Shown here: positions 51,218 through 62,858 of the stretch, piece by piece
Layout of the letters: each line of letters starts with the position of its first letter
Numbering within the stretch: position 1 is the stretch's first letter
NCBI RefSeq assembly: GCF_001653235.2
Contig: NC_035792.1
Coordinates: 5,146,001-5,210,000 of the forward strand
Direction of reading: 5' to 3'
Source of the DNA: Pochonia chlamydosporia 170
Taxonomy: Eukaryota > Ascomycota > Sordariomycetes > Hypocreales > Clavicipitaceae
DNA length: 64,000 nt
Translations under genes and position numbers: made by a program
Notes under the pieces: model-generated
The model's database searches: none
The model's input: the letters and a program-made list of their open reading frames with translations, nothing else
Told to the model about the DNA's origin: nothing

Positions 51218-52648
51218 TCCACGGCCGCACGTTTACATAGCCTATTTAAGATTCCTGTCAAATCCCCCCCACAGGGGCTCTCTCGGAAACTCTCAAGATC
51301 CAACCTGTGCTCTTTGCAGGCTCTCTTCAAACATTGCAAGTACCTTATTATTGACGAGAAGTCTATGATTGGCATTAAATTCCTAGGCCTTCTGGATCAA
51401 CGTCTCAGAGAAATCTTCCCAGCCCGTCAGAATGAGATGTATGCCGGTGTAACGGTCCAAGTGAGTATATTGACAACTGACTAGGCGACTACTACGAGTA
51501 TCCAAAGCTGAAGAAGAAAGAGAAAACAGAACAAGAAAAGGAGAGCTCTTGAGCTCTTGAGCTCCTGAGCTCGACGCCGTCAATCTCGCTTGTTGATGGG
51601 TCCCGGCCCGGCAGGCCGGGACGGAGGCGAGAGTGCAAGCCGAGCCACTTCTCGGGCTCAGCCCGTTACAGCCGGCATCAACATCTTTGTCTGTGGGGAT
51701 TTCCACCAACTCCCTCCTATTGCAGCCACTGTGATGTACTCAAATCTTCCCAACGCGCGAAACGCTGACTTTTCGACCGGCCAACAAGCATACCGAGCCC
51801 TGGATACAACAGTCCGGTTGGCACAGTTGATGCGGCAAGATGGCGATGACGAGGAGACGCTTCGGTTCCGCCGCGCGCTCGAGGAGTTGCGGGTTTATCA
51901 AGTATCCCAGCAGAGTTGGCAGCTTTTGAATACTCGAGTACAGAATGAACTAACCCCTAATGAGGTAGAATCCTTCAAGGATGCACTGCGTCTTTACTTC
52001 CGTCGAGAGGAGGTTCGTGTGCATAACCACCAGCGCCTCCGCGACTGCAAACAGCCTATCCTTAGAATCAAGTCTACGCATACAGGCCGAGGCGCGGAGA
52101 GGGCAAACGATGACGAGGCAGATGGATTGGACCCTCAGCTTTGCATCTGTTTAGGGGCGAGGGTTATGTTAACAGACAATATCTGGGTTGAGAATGGCTT
52201 GGTGAACGGGTCTATGGGGACGGTGAAGGATATCGTCTGGAACGAGGGGCAAGATCCTACCAAAGATATGCCAGCTGCGATTATGGTAGAAGTCGATGAT
52301 TACGACGGGCCCAAGTTCCCCGGCACCAACTACATCCCCATCTTCCCTGTCACCAGACGATTCGAATACAAAAAACGTGACTGTTCGCGCACTAACTTCC
52401 CTCTCCGCCCTGCATACGCCATTACGGTACACAAGGCGCAAGGATTGACACTGAAACAAGTGGTCTGGAACCTAGAACGGAGGGATCATGCGCCAGGATT
52501 GTCATACGTTGCCATATCTCGAGTTAAGAAACTCTCTTCCATTATGTTTGAGACGCCATTCGACCTAAGTCGATTCACAACCAAGGTGAGCTCGAATATG
52601 AAGGATAGGGCAAGGGATTGGGATCTGCGCACACTCCAGTGCTTGTAA
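51218..52648 (+). pseudogene. Helitron PIF1-type helicase, 3' part, interrupted by a solo LTR
   Basis: Before the LTR: ARLHSLFKIPVKSPPQG, then CKYLIIDEKSMIGIKF (Walker B-type) up to NEMYAG. After it: INIFVCGDFHQLPPIA, LCICLGARVMLTDNIWVENG, AYAITVHKAQGLTLKQV and YVAISRVKKL, the conserved PIF1/Helitron motifs. The frame is continuous if the LTR and one GCCGG are ignored. The 5' part with the Walker A motif, the Rep domain and Helitron start are absent, cut off at the end of hAT 3. It is a fragment, not a working Helitron. Confidence 0.85.
51448..51670 (+). mobile_element. Solo LTR, copy 2 (223 bp) with 5-bp duplication
   Basis: TGTAACGGTCCAAG...GCCCGTTACA flanked by GCCGG on both sides (51443-51447 and 51671-51675). 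Inserted in the Helitron helicase. Inverted relative to copy 1 at 47815-48037. Confidence 0.95.
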
Positions 52649-53661
52649 ATAGATTGGTATATCAGGCCAAACATAGTAAATATGAATATGAAGGTGCAAA
52701 GAGAGCTTTTCATGATGATCGATAAAGCTTGCGCTGGCATCCTAACTGCGGGGGGTACGGGGGGCCGCAGGTCCCTCGTTTGAATAAAATTTAACCTGAT
52801 TTGATTTGATTTGGATAAATTTGATTTGATTTGAATAGATTTGAATTTGATTTATCTGTTTGCAGCCCTGGTGACCTGATCTTGACGATATAGACAAACT
52901 GTCAGACAACTGTGGGATTACATAACGTCACCTATGACGGCAGCGAAGGTGCCAATGGTATTGAGATGTGCTATTTATCCGACGGCAGTTTGGATTGTTG
53001 GGGCAACGATGTGTAATTGCGCATATGCTCCCAATTGTGGCTCTACCCTCGATCTGGCCTGAATTGTCACCTCATGATCCCTGCGCCGATCCTTGCTAGG
53101 TGGCGTTGGCAGGGTGGAACCACGGGATGTTGAACGGTGCGACAGTTGAAGCAATAATATGGGTTGCAGTGACTCAAAAACCGAATGCGGCTAACGCAGC
53201 CCACAGCCATGGCGAAGGGGTCTAATTGGTCAGCCAAGGCTCAGCCCTCCTGCCACAATTGTACGTGGGTGGGGTGTCGAAGAACATTGGAAGGCGATGA
53301 CTTCACTTTGCCACGTAATTGGCCGTTAGTTGTGCCCACACAAACCCGGCGGACAAACATCTGGCCTGTGCCTGGCTCCATAGTTGCATCCGCGGTGCAG
53401 CGGGATTCTCCCTCGTGAATTGAGTAGTTTTCAATAGTTCGCTCCTCGGCGTCAATCTAACAGTTGCCCTGTCTGTTAGATTCACGATGCTCCACTTAAT
53501 TCACTACAAGGGTTGTGGTCGATTACTGAAGCCGAAAACTGATGATTGTATTCATTGATGCTTGTATCTTCTGTGCGTTCTGGTCGGGCGGGGAGACAAA
53601 GTCTCCCTGCCTGCCGGCACCGCCACACGCCACTATCGCTATAGCCAACTTTCAATTTTAG
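52649..53661. other. Spacer with AT-rich repeat tract
   Basis: No gene. 52790-52860 is a tract of TTTGATTTGATTT-type units. TCTAACAG and TGTTAGATTCACGATG around 53457-53490 look like LTR edges of the family at 53662, but I cannot pair them. Confidence 0.45.
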
Positions 53662-53886
53662 TGTTAGATTGACACTGAGGAGTGAATTAATGAAGTTTAG
53701 TTAATTCACGGGAAGAAGCACCAGCTATAACGATACGGGTTGTGGCTGAGTATATTGGGTTGGGCTACAGCCTAACCCCGCTCCCGCAAGAATGAAAAAA
53801 GAACAACACAAGAATGAATCAATAAGATTATTAATTAATTATTACATAACCCATCGTGAATAAGAATAACCCCGGTGTATCTAACA
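53662..53886 (+). mobile_element. Solo LTR with 5-bp duplication TTTAG
   Basis: TGTTAGATTGACACTGAGG...GGTGTATCTAACA, 225 bp. TTTAG at 53657-53661 and 53887-53891. The TGTTAGA...TCTAACA ends are typical of fungal LTR retrotransposons. Confidence 0.9.
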
Positions 53887-53942
53887 TTTAGCGCCGTTTT
53901 AATTGCACACTCTCCCGCCAATCTATCACTGTCATCCGGTTA

Positions 53943-55877
53943 CTCGTGCCACGCCCCACTTTACTTGGAACTCGCGAGCTCGCACCATCTAAAGATGGTG
54001 CTGGACACCACAATAGCCAGTACACCGCAATAGCCACATTTTCCACCATCTGACTTGAACCCCCCTGCAAGTCAACCAACTCACGATCTTTTGACAAGTT
54101 GGAATGGAAGCACGTATTCAAGAAGCAGTTAGATATGTTGATGATTTTCCTGATGCGAAAGTGGCTAAGGTGGCTCGAGAATTTGGCGTGCCACGTAATC
54201 GATTGCGATACCGCCTTCAGGGCCGGCCTCCCAAAATAGGCAGACCGGCTGTAAATTTGAAGCTTTCGCGACCAGAAGAGGCGGCGTTATGTCGTTATAT
54301 CGATCGTCTTGATAATATCAACCTTGCAGTGCGCCCCGAGTTCATCACTGACGCAGCAAACCATATTCTGCGTGAGCGATCGGGCAGAGCCGATCTCGTT
54401 ATTGGCAGCAAGTGGACTTCTCGCTTTCTGAAGCGACACGGCTACTTCAAAACGCTCCAAAAGAAGCTTCATTCAGAGCGTCAAGCTTCTGAGGACCTCA
54501 CCCGAGTCAGTCAGTATTTCCAGAGTCTCCAGAAGGTCATCCAAGAGAAGGGTATACCTCCTGATGATATCTGGAATATGGATGAGACCGGATTTCGAAT
54601 CGGAGCTGGCAAGGATCAATTGATCGTCACTAAACGGAGGAGAGCTCATTATTTTGGTATCCCTGAGAATAGGGAGTCTGCCACTGCCATCGAGGCCGTC
54701 TCAGCCAGTGGAGAGTTCATTCCAGCGTTCTTAATTCTGTCTGGACAGGTGCACATGACTTCCTGGTATCAGATACCTGGGCTAGATCTTGATACAGTTA
54801 TCCGACCTACATCGACTGGTTACTCAAATGACGAAATTAGTCTGGAGTGGCTTCAACACTTTGACAAGCATTCGGCAAAGTCCTCGAGAGGCTCGAAGCG
54901 TCTGTTAATTCTCGATGGCCACGGCTCTCACCACACAAGACAGTTCATTCAGTATTGCGACGAACACGACATTATTCCATTTGGTATGCCTCCGAATCTC
55001 ACGCATATCCTCAAGCCTCTGGATGTTGTAGTCTTTCAGCCATTGAAGCATTACCACGCCAAGGCGCTGGATGTTATGGTCAGAGACGGCCTTGTCAACA
55101 TAACCAAGCTTGAGTTCCTTCCCTGCATTCAGCAAGTACGATCACAAGCATTCAAACAAAGTACCATACGCTCTGCATTCCGAAAAACAGGAATCTGGCC
55201 GCCCAATCCACAAGTGATACTCCAGCTTTTGGATGCTTGTCAAAGCAAAAAGACACCATCCCCTCCTGCCACGTCCTCATCATACTCCTCATCATTCGAG
55301 ACGCCCTTGACTCTCCGGCATATAAATAAAGTAGCTGACAAGTTGGAGACCGTACTACAAGAAGACGAAGATCTAAATCCCGAGTTTACTCGCGATTTGA
55401 GCCGCTTTATTCGGGGATCCCTGTCACTAGCCACCGAATTGGTGCAGACCAAAAGAGATCTGGGAAGGACTAAAATGGCCGAGCGCATTCAACAACAACG
55501 CAGGGCTATGAGGAATACACAATTGCAATCAGGAGGGGTTTTAACAGTCGCACAAGGCCGAGAAATGGTACAGAAAAGGGAGGAAGACCAGATCGCTAAA
55601 GCTAGAAAGACGGTCGAGGCGGCGGAGTTGAAGGCACACAACGCACGCAGGCGGTGGTTTGAAGAAGCAGCAAAAGAGGCTCGTAAATGGAGGGCATCTG
55701 GGAGACTGGGACGAGTAGAAATATGCGATTCTGAGTACGGTACGCGGTGGTTGAAGCGATTTTAGTTGGAGAAGTCGAAAATGTGGCTATTGCGGTGTAC
55801 TGGCTATTGTGGTGTCCAGCACCATCTTTAGATGGTGCGAGCTCGCGAGTTCCAAATAAAGTGGGGCGTGGCACGAG
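53943..55877 (+). mobile_element. pogo/Fot1-type transposon with ~102-bp inverted repeats
   Basis: Ends CTCGTGCCACGCCCCACTTT (53943) and its reverse complement at 55877; the inverted repeats run about 102 bp with one mismatch noticed. Flanked by TA on both sides (53941-53942 and 55878-55879). Within each repeat is a small palindrome (CACCATCTAAAGATGGTG). Confidence 0.95.
54104..55765 (+). CDS. pogo/Fot1-type DDE transposase
   Basis: 553 aa, intact. N-terminal helix-turn-helix (VAKVAREFGVPRNRLRYRL) and CENP-B-type second domain (SKWTSRFLKRHGYFK). DDE triad: D160 in WNMDETGF, D271 in LILDGHGSH, D307 in ILKPLDVVVFQ; 35 residues lie between the last two, as usual for pogo elements. A Ser-rich linker and a basic coiled-coil end follow. 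Intact frame plus near-identical inverted repeats indicate a young, possibly active element. Confidence 0.95.
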   Translation: MEARIQEAVRYVDDFPDAKVAKVAREFGVPRNRLRYRLQGRPPKIGRPAVNLKLSRPEEAALCRYIDRLDNINLAVRPEFITDAANHILRERSGRADLVIGSKWTSRFLKRHGYFKTLQKKLHSERQASEDLTRVSQYFQSLQKVIQEKGIPPDDIWNMDETGFRIGAGKDQLIVTKRRRAHYFGIPENRESATAIEAVSASGEFIPAFLILSGQVHMTSWYQIPGLDLDTVIRPTSTGYSNDEISLEWLQHFDKHSAKSSRGSKRLLILDGHGSHHTRQFIQYCDEHDIIPFGMPPNLTHILKPLDVVVFQPLKHYHAKALDVMVRDGLVNITKLEFLPCIQQVRSQAFKQSTIRSAFRKTGIWPPNPQVILQLLDACQSKKTPSPPATSSSYSSSFETPLTLRHINKVADKLETVLQEDEDLNPEFTRDLSRFIRGSLSLATELVQTKRDLGRTKMAERIQQQRRAMRNTQLQSGGVLTVAQGREMVQKREEDQIAKARKTVEAAELKAHNARRRWFEEAAKEARKWRASGRLGRVEICDSEYGTRWLKRF

Positions 55878-55891
55878 TAGTCCACTAGGTC

Positions 55892-56109
55892 TGTTAGATA
55901 GGTGAGAATATGCGACTAAAGCGGCGCAAATTCATACTGTGGCATGTGGCTGTCTGGACCAAGGGTAGCAAAGAACTTCCCCGCCCACAGGAAATTGGAA
56001 AAGAACAAGGAACAATAATAACAACAAGTTCATCAATTTATGTATGAATAATTGAATAATTCATCAATTACACCCGTCGTGATCCAAGTAAGGCAACGTA
56101 AATCTAACA
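55892..56109 (+). mobile_element. Solo LTR with 5-bp duplication AGGTC
   Basis: TGTTAGATAGGTGAG...ACGTAAATCTAACA, 218 bp. AGGTC at 55887-55891 and 56110-56114. Same terminal motif as the LTR at 53662; the body differs. Confidence 0.9.
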
Positions 56110-56183
56110 AGGTCCCCCCGTCTCCACAAACCGGGGCGCGTCACAAATGGCGTGTATTTGAGTGGGGCATATTCTTGGCCTAC

Positions 56184-56407
56184 TGTCAGATTCTCAGCCA
56201 TCACAAGATCAGAGATAACAGAATCTCCAAAGGCTGGCCAAACCACCTGGATTCTATCAGGTGGCTGGGAAACCTCCTCAACGAAGATAAAAGACCTTCC
56301 TCTCTCTGATCAAATGAGAAGGGGGGAGAAGACAATAATAATCAACTTAATTACAACATTTTAAAGATAGAACTCTCATCGTGATTGGTGCCACCGTATT
56401 TCTAACA
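56184..56407 (+). mobile_element. Possible third, diverged solo LTR
   Basis: TGTCAGATTCTCAGCC at the left and ACCGTATTTCTAACA at the right, with CATCGTGATTGG-type 3' sequence like the LTRs at 53662 and 55892. Flanking 5-mers (CCTAC, GGTTC) do not match. Confidence 0.45.
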
Positions 56408-56682
56408 GGTTCACTAAAAAGATGGGCCTAAGCAGAGAAGATGGCAGCGCGTCCAGCGACTTGGGACACTGCACGGACCCACTCTAGCGCAACGCCCGAA
56501 GAAGCTCAGCAATTTGCCTCGCTCTCGGTCAATTCCATTCATTTCAAACTTTAGAGTGGTTTCTGTAATTGTCCAACGAGTTACCAGAGTACCAAGTCGG
56601 GGAAAATTTGCAATAGAACAAGTGAACAAGTTGTTCGAAATAGTAAAGATATGTTTCATAAACATTGAAACAAAACCGAAAC

Positions 56683-59223
56683 CAGTGATGTAATTAATCG
56701 GGGCGATTAATTAGCGATTCATTGAATCTGAATCCAAGCCCAGGATTAATTATCTGAATCGGGCTCTCCAGGATTAATTAAGTTTCAGCGATTAATTAAA
56801 GTGGGACCAGTGTCCAACTCGTGCATATGGTTGGTTGGTCATGACACGACCTCTGTGTCTTGTCGGGCACAATGCATCGCTTTTCGCAGGTTAACCGCAG
56901 CAATACTGGTACCATGGCGGCTAATGTAGCTCTATTTGCCCGTTCTGCCGATGACGACTATTTGGCGGTGCCAGAGAAGCCCGTCGAGGACGCCGACACC
57001 ACCGCGGAGTCCTCTCAATTCTCAGAATCCTCTTCTCCCCTAGCGCGTAGAAAACGTGTCCGCACCCCTACTGCGCTCAACATTTGGGCAGAGAGCCGTC
57101 AGCCAAATCGCCATGAGCCCGAACGCAACAAGCATGGCCAGAAGATATGGTATTGCAAGCGTTGCTCCTATTCCCAGGCTGCCCATAACAGAGTCCGTGG
57201 CCATCTGCGGGATAAGCACTGCGTACTGATTTTCGAGCACCAGTCAGCTAAGAAGCTTGGACAGGGAGTCGCAATTGACAGACTGTTTAGACAGCAAGCC
57301 GCGAGACAAAACGGACAGGATGTTGAGCGGGAGAGATACCTTCGTGCATCAGTCGATGAAGTCGCGTATAATCAAGCGCTGGTGAACCTTATCACGGCGC
57401 ATAGTCTTCCCCATAGCCTGGTCGAGTGGCCCGAATGGTATGCTCTACTTCACACGGTGAACCACATGGCCCCAAGAGTTGTCACACACAGCCGTGGGCA
57501 AGTTCCAAAGCTGTTGGAGGCGAGCTTCGCCACACATCGCGAGAACTTGATATCAAGGCTCATAGCCTCGCCTACGCAAATACACTTCAGCATTGACATC
57601 TGGTCCTCCCCAAACCACCATAGCTTTCTTGCAATCGTGGCTCACTATATTGACCTAGCAAGCCGGCAACTACGAAAAGCCTTGCTTGCCCTGCGAGAGC
57701 TCGAAGGTTCTCACACCGGTGAAGCTATTGCAGAGACGTTCCTCCAGGTCGTCGATTCCTACGGTGTCCGCGCCAAGATGGGATACTTTACGCTTCTTAA
57801 CGCTTACAACAATGACACAATGATGCACACTGTTGCCGAGACCTGTGGCTTCAATTCCACTCATCGAAGACTTCGCTGTAACGGCCATATCATAAATCTG
57901 GCCGTGCAGGCGTTTCTGTTCGGTAAGAACAAGGAGGCTTCTGATGAGGCATTGCGTCAAGTTTCACGGCTGTCCCGCAGGGAACAGGAGGGAGCTGTTG
58001 GAAGAGCGGAGACGGCAACTGCCTGGCGGCAATATGGGGCACTCGGTATGCTGCACAATCTTGTGGTGTGGATTCGCTCATCAACCCAGCGTTACCAAGC
58101 GTTCCTGCAGGCTGCTGGCCGTATGATCCCCGCAGGACAACTCGACGAGATGGAACTCTTGGTATCGAATGATTCATGTAGCCATCGCACTCCGCAAAGA
58201 GCTTAACAGCTTTATGGATGATCGTTATTCAGAGAGTGACATCAGATTTGATTACCTCCATCCAGAACACTGGCAGGAGCTCCAAGAGATCCACGATTTT
58301 CTACAACCTTTCTATGAGATTACTAAAGACACTCAATGGGACAAGACGTCTTTGGATGAGGTGATTTGCTCCATGGACTTTCTTGTTACGCATTACAAAG
58401 CAGCCATGGAGCAATTCCAGCACAACACTACCATGGTTGATCGCATTATGACCAGCTGGTACAAGTTCGACGATTACTATACGCGTACAGATGACACACC
58501 AGTCTACGCTGCGGCAATCTTGCTTCATCCTAGCCTCAGAGAAGCACATCTGAAGGAGGCATGGAAGGACCAACCTCAATACATTGGCCCAGCGATTGCG
58601 GCCGTGCGCAAGCTATGGGATGATTTCAAGCCGCAGCAAGAGCCAGAAATCGAGGAGGACCTTTCGGCTTACGAGGCATACAAGAAACGGATCTACCAAA
58701 AGTCATCTTGCCATGATGAATTCAGCCGATTCATCGAGGGTCCAACGCTGCCAATTGGCGACTCTTCTGCCCTTTCTTGGTGGCTTGAGCCGACGCAGCA
58801 AACCTCCTACCCCTCTCTCTATCATCTTGCAATAAATATTTTCTCGATACCAGCGATGTCAGCGGAAGCCGAACGCGTGTTTAGTGGGGCCCGACGTACG
58901 GTTTCTTGGGATAGAGGTCGGCTCTCTGCACAGATAGTGGAGTATACGGAGTGCTTGAAACACTGGATTAAGAGCGGGCTCCTGGACCAGCCATATATGA
59001 TTCCTGAACCAATGGACGCTGAGTTGGATTCTAGAGACATAGAAATGTTGTCTGAGGGTATTGAACCCCGTGTAGTCCCATTAGAATAAACATATGGGCG
59101 TTTCGACGGATCGGGAGCTAATTAATCGTTGAATCCGATAATTAATCCTGAATCCGAGGCGGGATTCAGTAATTAATCTGAATCCAGGTTCGGATTCAGA
59201 TTAATTGATTAATTACATACCTG
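56683..59223 (+). mobile_element. hAT transposon 4
   Basis: Ends CAGTGATGTAATTAATC (56683) and, on the other strand, CAGGTATGTAATTAATC (59223). Subterminal regions are dense in GATTAATTAA and GAATCTGAATCC motifs. Flanking 8-mers ACCGAAAC and GGTGGAAC share only four positions, so the duplication is not clear. Confidence 0.8.
56872..59089 (+). pseudogene. hAT transposase of element 4, single frameshift
   Basis: First frame (to ~58138): BED-type finger IWYCKRCSYSQ...GHLRDKHC, IHFSIDIWSSPNHHSFLAI, YFTLLNAYNNDT, RCNGHIINLAVQAF, LVVWIRSSTQRY. Near 58138 a one-base change moves the reading to the second frame, which continues with DNSTRWNSWYRM, WQELQEIHDFLQPFYE, MTSWYKFDDYYTRT, YPSLYHLAINIFSIPAMSAE and AERVFSGARRT. 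Without that one base the whole transposase would read through. Start at 56872; a later Met at 56914 is also possible. Confidence 0.85.
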
Positions 59224-59399
59224 GGTGGAACGGAGTAACTCGCGCGCTGATTAGAAGGTAACTCGCCAGCTGTCTTTCGACTGCATCGCTCTACTAATTC
59301 GTTCCTTCTGAGTAGTGTAATACACGCTGGGGTTCTCAGTACAACTCTTTTTTCTCACTCCTTCGCTCTCGAGACCCTGCCAGAGACTGGTCTATCCGA

Positions 59400-60293
59400 A
59401 AAGATGTTCGGGAGGAGCAGCGATCACGAGACTGCCCCGTTCTGCTGCCTGAAGCCGTTCGAATCATCAAAGACAACAGCTTCTGGCTAAAACTCGAGGC
59501 GGTTGCTGTTCTAAAGCCCGTAAACGAATTTCAACACGCTTCCGAAGCTGATGGAGCGGGAATCGCATACGTCGTGAATCGCTGACTGCAAGTCAAACGC
59601 AAATGGGCTGAGATGAGAGAGGCTGATCAGTTTCCCGATGTTCCGTGGGACGATATTAACGCGATCTTCCAAGCACGGCTTGATAAGCAAACGTACGACA
59701 TACATTGGATCGCCGATGCCCTCCGGCCCGATACAACCGGCCCAAATTCGAAGCTGCCGCCTAGCGTCTTCGCGCGCGTACAAGAGTATTTGCGGAAACA
59801 GTTGAAAAACGACAGCGAATATCACCGTGCTCTTTCCGAATTCACACATTTCCGGATGCGTACTGGCGGCCCAGACGGCTTATTTAATAAGCACAGTGCT
59901 GTATACGACGATGGCTTTAAGCCAGCAATGGCATGGCAGTGTCTCCTCAACCAGGGCTCGATTCTGGCTAGAGTAGCTGTGAAGATCATGAACACACTTG
60001 CGAACTCCGTACCCTCAGAACGAAGCTTCTCTGCTATTAGTTTTATACATACAAAAGCTCGGAATCGCCTTACGCCAGTGCACGCTGACATGCAGGCCTT
60101 CATTTTTATGAACGACCGCGTGTTGGATCGTCTCAAGGACCAGAAGTGTTCCCATAAGAAGCGCTGGGCGGATCTTGAGGAGAAGGATTGGCTAGAACTC
60201 GAAGATTCATATCTCGAGTTGTTTGTAAATGCGCATGGCAGGAAGGTCTGGATGGATGGCGCAATGGCCTCAACCAACACGGACTTTGAGTAG
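59400..60293 (+). pseudogene. hAT-type transposase fragment (different clade), C-terminal part
   Basis: Reads IKDNSFWLKLEAVAV upstream, a TGA near 59582, then QFPDVPWDDINAIFQARLDK, GLFNKHSAVYD, and the dimerisation end ILARVAVKIMNTLANSVPSE with ERSFSAISFIHTKARNRL. The pattern belongs to fungal hAT-like proteins with a DUF659/RNase-H-like body, not to elements 1-4. N-terminal half missing. Confidence 0.7.
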
Positions 60294-60414
60294 GAGGGTG
60301 TATTACAGTCGACAGGTGATATATTGGGTGTTGGCACCGAGGTGGAATCTGAGGTTTGAGGCCCAAAAATGGTAGAAGGGCGGGGCTCACTATTACCCAA
60401 AATGGAAAGGGGAA

Positions 60415-60505
60415 ATTTGTATGAACGTACTTGTACGTACGACTCAATGGTACGTACGGTACTATGGCCAAAATACAGTACGTACATACGTACGTGTACT
60501 ATAAA
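60415..60505. repeat. GTACGTAC-rich palindromic cluster
   Basis: Several overlapping TACGTACG/GTACGTAC motifs (e.g. ACTTGTACGTACGAC, GGTACGTACGGTAC, CAGTACGTACATACGTACG). Each is self-complementary. May be the subterminal region of the hAT-like element whose transposase ends at 60293. Confidence 0.6.
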
Positions 60506-61474
60506 GTTGCATCACTACATCTGGCACAGCACCTCGTTGGCTGGGAATCGATGAAGGGGTGGACTACGATAGTTGACCCTTGTAAAGAAGGCAGCGAGCT
60601 AGAGGCCTCCATTTCCAAAGGAAATCACGAAACCTGAAGCCGGAAGATTGAGCACACATTGGTGTTGGATGTGCTTAAGGTGTTGTTCTATCAACGCGTC
60701 TTGCGGACGTACTTGGAGCAATTCAGTTTCGAGGATAAACGCGTCGCGGACACGACATCACATGATGCGACTTTTATTTTCAGCCAATCAGAACTCGGGA
60801 AGAATTTAGCCGTTTAGCCGAGGATTCTTTTTGCCCTGGGACGACGAGTAGAATAGTGTCACGTGCTGTGGATTTTTGACGCTTGCGCTGGCAATGATAC
60901 GGAAATGAGGTGATTATCCCCATTGTCAAGATCTCAGTTCCATCAACACTACTAATATGGCTTTTGTCACCGGATCAGATAGCGACAACAGCTCCGAATT
61001 AACTACCCTGGTTTCTGGAAATACGCCAACTCTTCCGGCCTAAGAACAGCCTTCAATTGAGACAGACTCTATGCCTTGAGGAACGAAAGGCTCTTCCTTC
61101 CGTGCCCTCTTACACACGGACCGCATAGCGCCCTGAACCCTTCCAGCCACGACCGTGCCACCTTCCCTCCATCCTCCTTCCATTCCAAGCGATGCCAGTC
61201 CCGATCAGCCACACTTCCGTCCTAGTCCCGTCCTCGTCCCGTCCTCGCAAACAAAAAGACCGATCGTTGAAGATCCGCTCCGGCCCCGATCCACGCACTC
61301 CCCGTCCTTGGTTCTCAAGGTGGATGCTTCAAGCTCACAATGCCTACAAATCAATCTCAACGAGAGAAGAATTTGCCCTTGCACAGAGAGAGGGGCATTT
61401 CCTGGAAAGACACACTTGCGGCGGTACTTGACCGACTCGCAGGACCGTCCAATCCTGCCAAGGGGACGTGAAGT
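60506..61474. other. Spacer; possible N-terminal remnant of a hAT-type gene
   Basis: At 60957 a short frame MAFVTGSDSDNSSELTTLV ends after 27 codons and resembles transposase N-termini; nothing else is recognised. 61090-61300 is C-rich and may be the upstream region of the amidase. Confidence 0.35.
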
Positions 61475-62858
61475 GTGTTTTCTTTTGCCGGTCCCCTCTT
61501 TCCCCCTCACTACCTTTTACTACAACAGTCCCCCATGGCGGCCGAGTTCAAGATATGGCCATCGCTGGCCTCCAGGCACGGACTTCTCCATCGATACGTA
61601 TTTGGGGCCATGGCCAAGTGTCCCCATCACCCTCTCTTGCTTCCCATATTGATGAACCCACTTTATCATCAAGCCCCGAGAACAGCCGGCCAAGGTCTCC
61701 TCTGTGCCGCACTGGGAATTGGCACCGACATTGGCGGCTCTGTCAGAGTCCCAGCAGCATTTTGTGGGGTGTATGGTCTTCGCACCACAGCTCTACGCAA
61801 TCCATACAAAGGTGTCTGTATACCGGGACGTGGACAGGAAAGCATCCACTGCGTCATTTCGCCGCTAGCCAACAGTGTCGCGGATCTCGATCTGTTCCAG
61901 GGCGCAGTACTTGACCGGGAACCTTGGGAGGAAGAAACATCACTGGTGCCACTGCCATGGAAGAGAATAGGCCCGTTCCAACCCGCGCAGATTACGTTAG
62001 GTGTTATCTGGGACGACGAGTGAGTACCGAAATGGTTCCCAGAGAAATCCAAGGAAGCTTATCTCGGGACTCGAACCTTTGTGGCTAACTCATCCTTTCT
62101 GCTCAGATGTGTCCCCCCCCATCCGCCGGTCACCCGCGCTTTGAAATATGCCGTATCCAAACTTCGGCAATCCGGTACCAAAGTGGTTGATTTTGCCCCA
62201 TACAACCACCAGGAGGGATGGGATATTGTCTCAGCACTCTACTTCCCTGATGGCGCCCGCACTCAGAAGGACATCTTGGCGAGCGGTGGGGAACCGGTTG
62301 CCTTCTTGACAGAGTGGGCTTTTAGTGTATCAAACATCAATCCTATCTCTGTAACAGAAAATTGGGAACTAAACATTCGGCGCGATGCCTACCGGGAGAC
62401 GTAGGTGCCACCGTCGATCACGTTTGTTCTTCGCTAACAGGTATAAGCTACCATCACATCATGAAAGACCGTGGTGTCGATTTCATCCTTTGCCCTGCTT
62501 ACGTTGGCGCCGCCGCAACCTTGGGTGGTGGACAATATGTTCATTACACGTCCGTCTGGAACGTTCTCGACATGCCTTCCATAACTTTTCCGACAGGTTT
62601 GAAAGTCGACCCGGTGATAGATACGGTATGTGAATACCAATTTCGTTCCGCGGTGGACGAGCGGGAGTCCAAGAAGTGTAAGTCTGACTGCGCAAACTCA
62701 TTTAACGTTTGGCACCCATGATAACGAAATGAATTCTCCCAGACACCCCCGAGACCTACGTAGCCGCTCCCATTGCGTTACAACTTGTAGGAAAGCACTT
62801 CCGCGACGAAGAGACCGTGGCTGCAGCCGACCTTGTGTCAAGGATCATACAAGAATGA
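61475..62858 (+). pseudogene. Amidase (amidase-signature family), N-terminal half missing
   Basis: Exon parts: up to 62019, 62107-62400, 62448-62677, 62743-62858; introns of 87, 47 and 65 nt restore frame. Conserved block GLLCAALGIGTDIGGSVRVP keeps the nucleophile Ser (GGS), and PAAFCGVYGLRTT follows. The C-terminus is complete (APIALQLVGKHFRDEE...SRIIQE). The segment that normally holds GGSSGGEGA, with the cis-Ser, reads PRTAGQGLL, and the catalytic Lys region is absent upstream. So the protein is probably dead although the 3' exons splice well. The start shown is only where the open frame begins. Confidence 0.75.

Noticed and set aside
48244..51225. 8-bp target duplication of hAT 3
   Set aside because: Flanks CCTCGCAG and TCCACGGC do not match.
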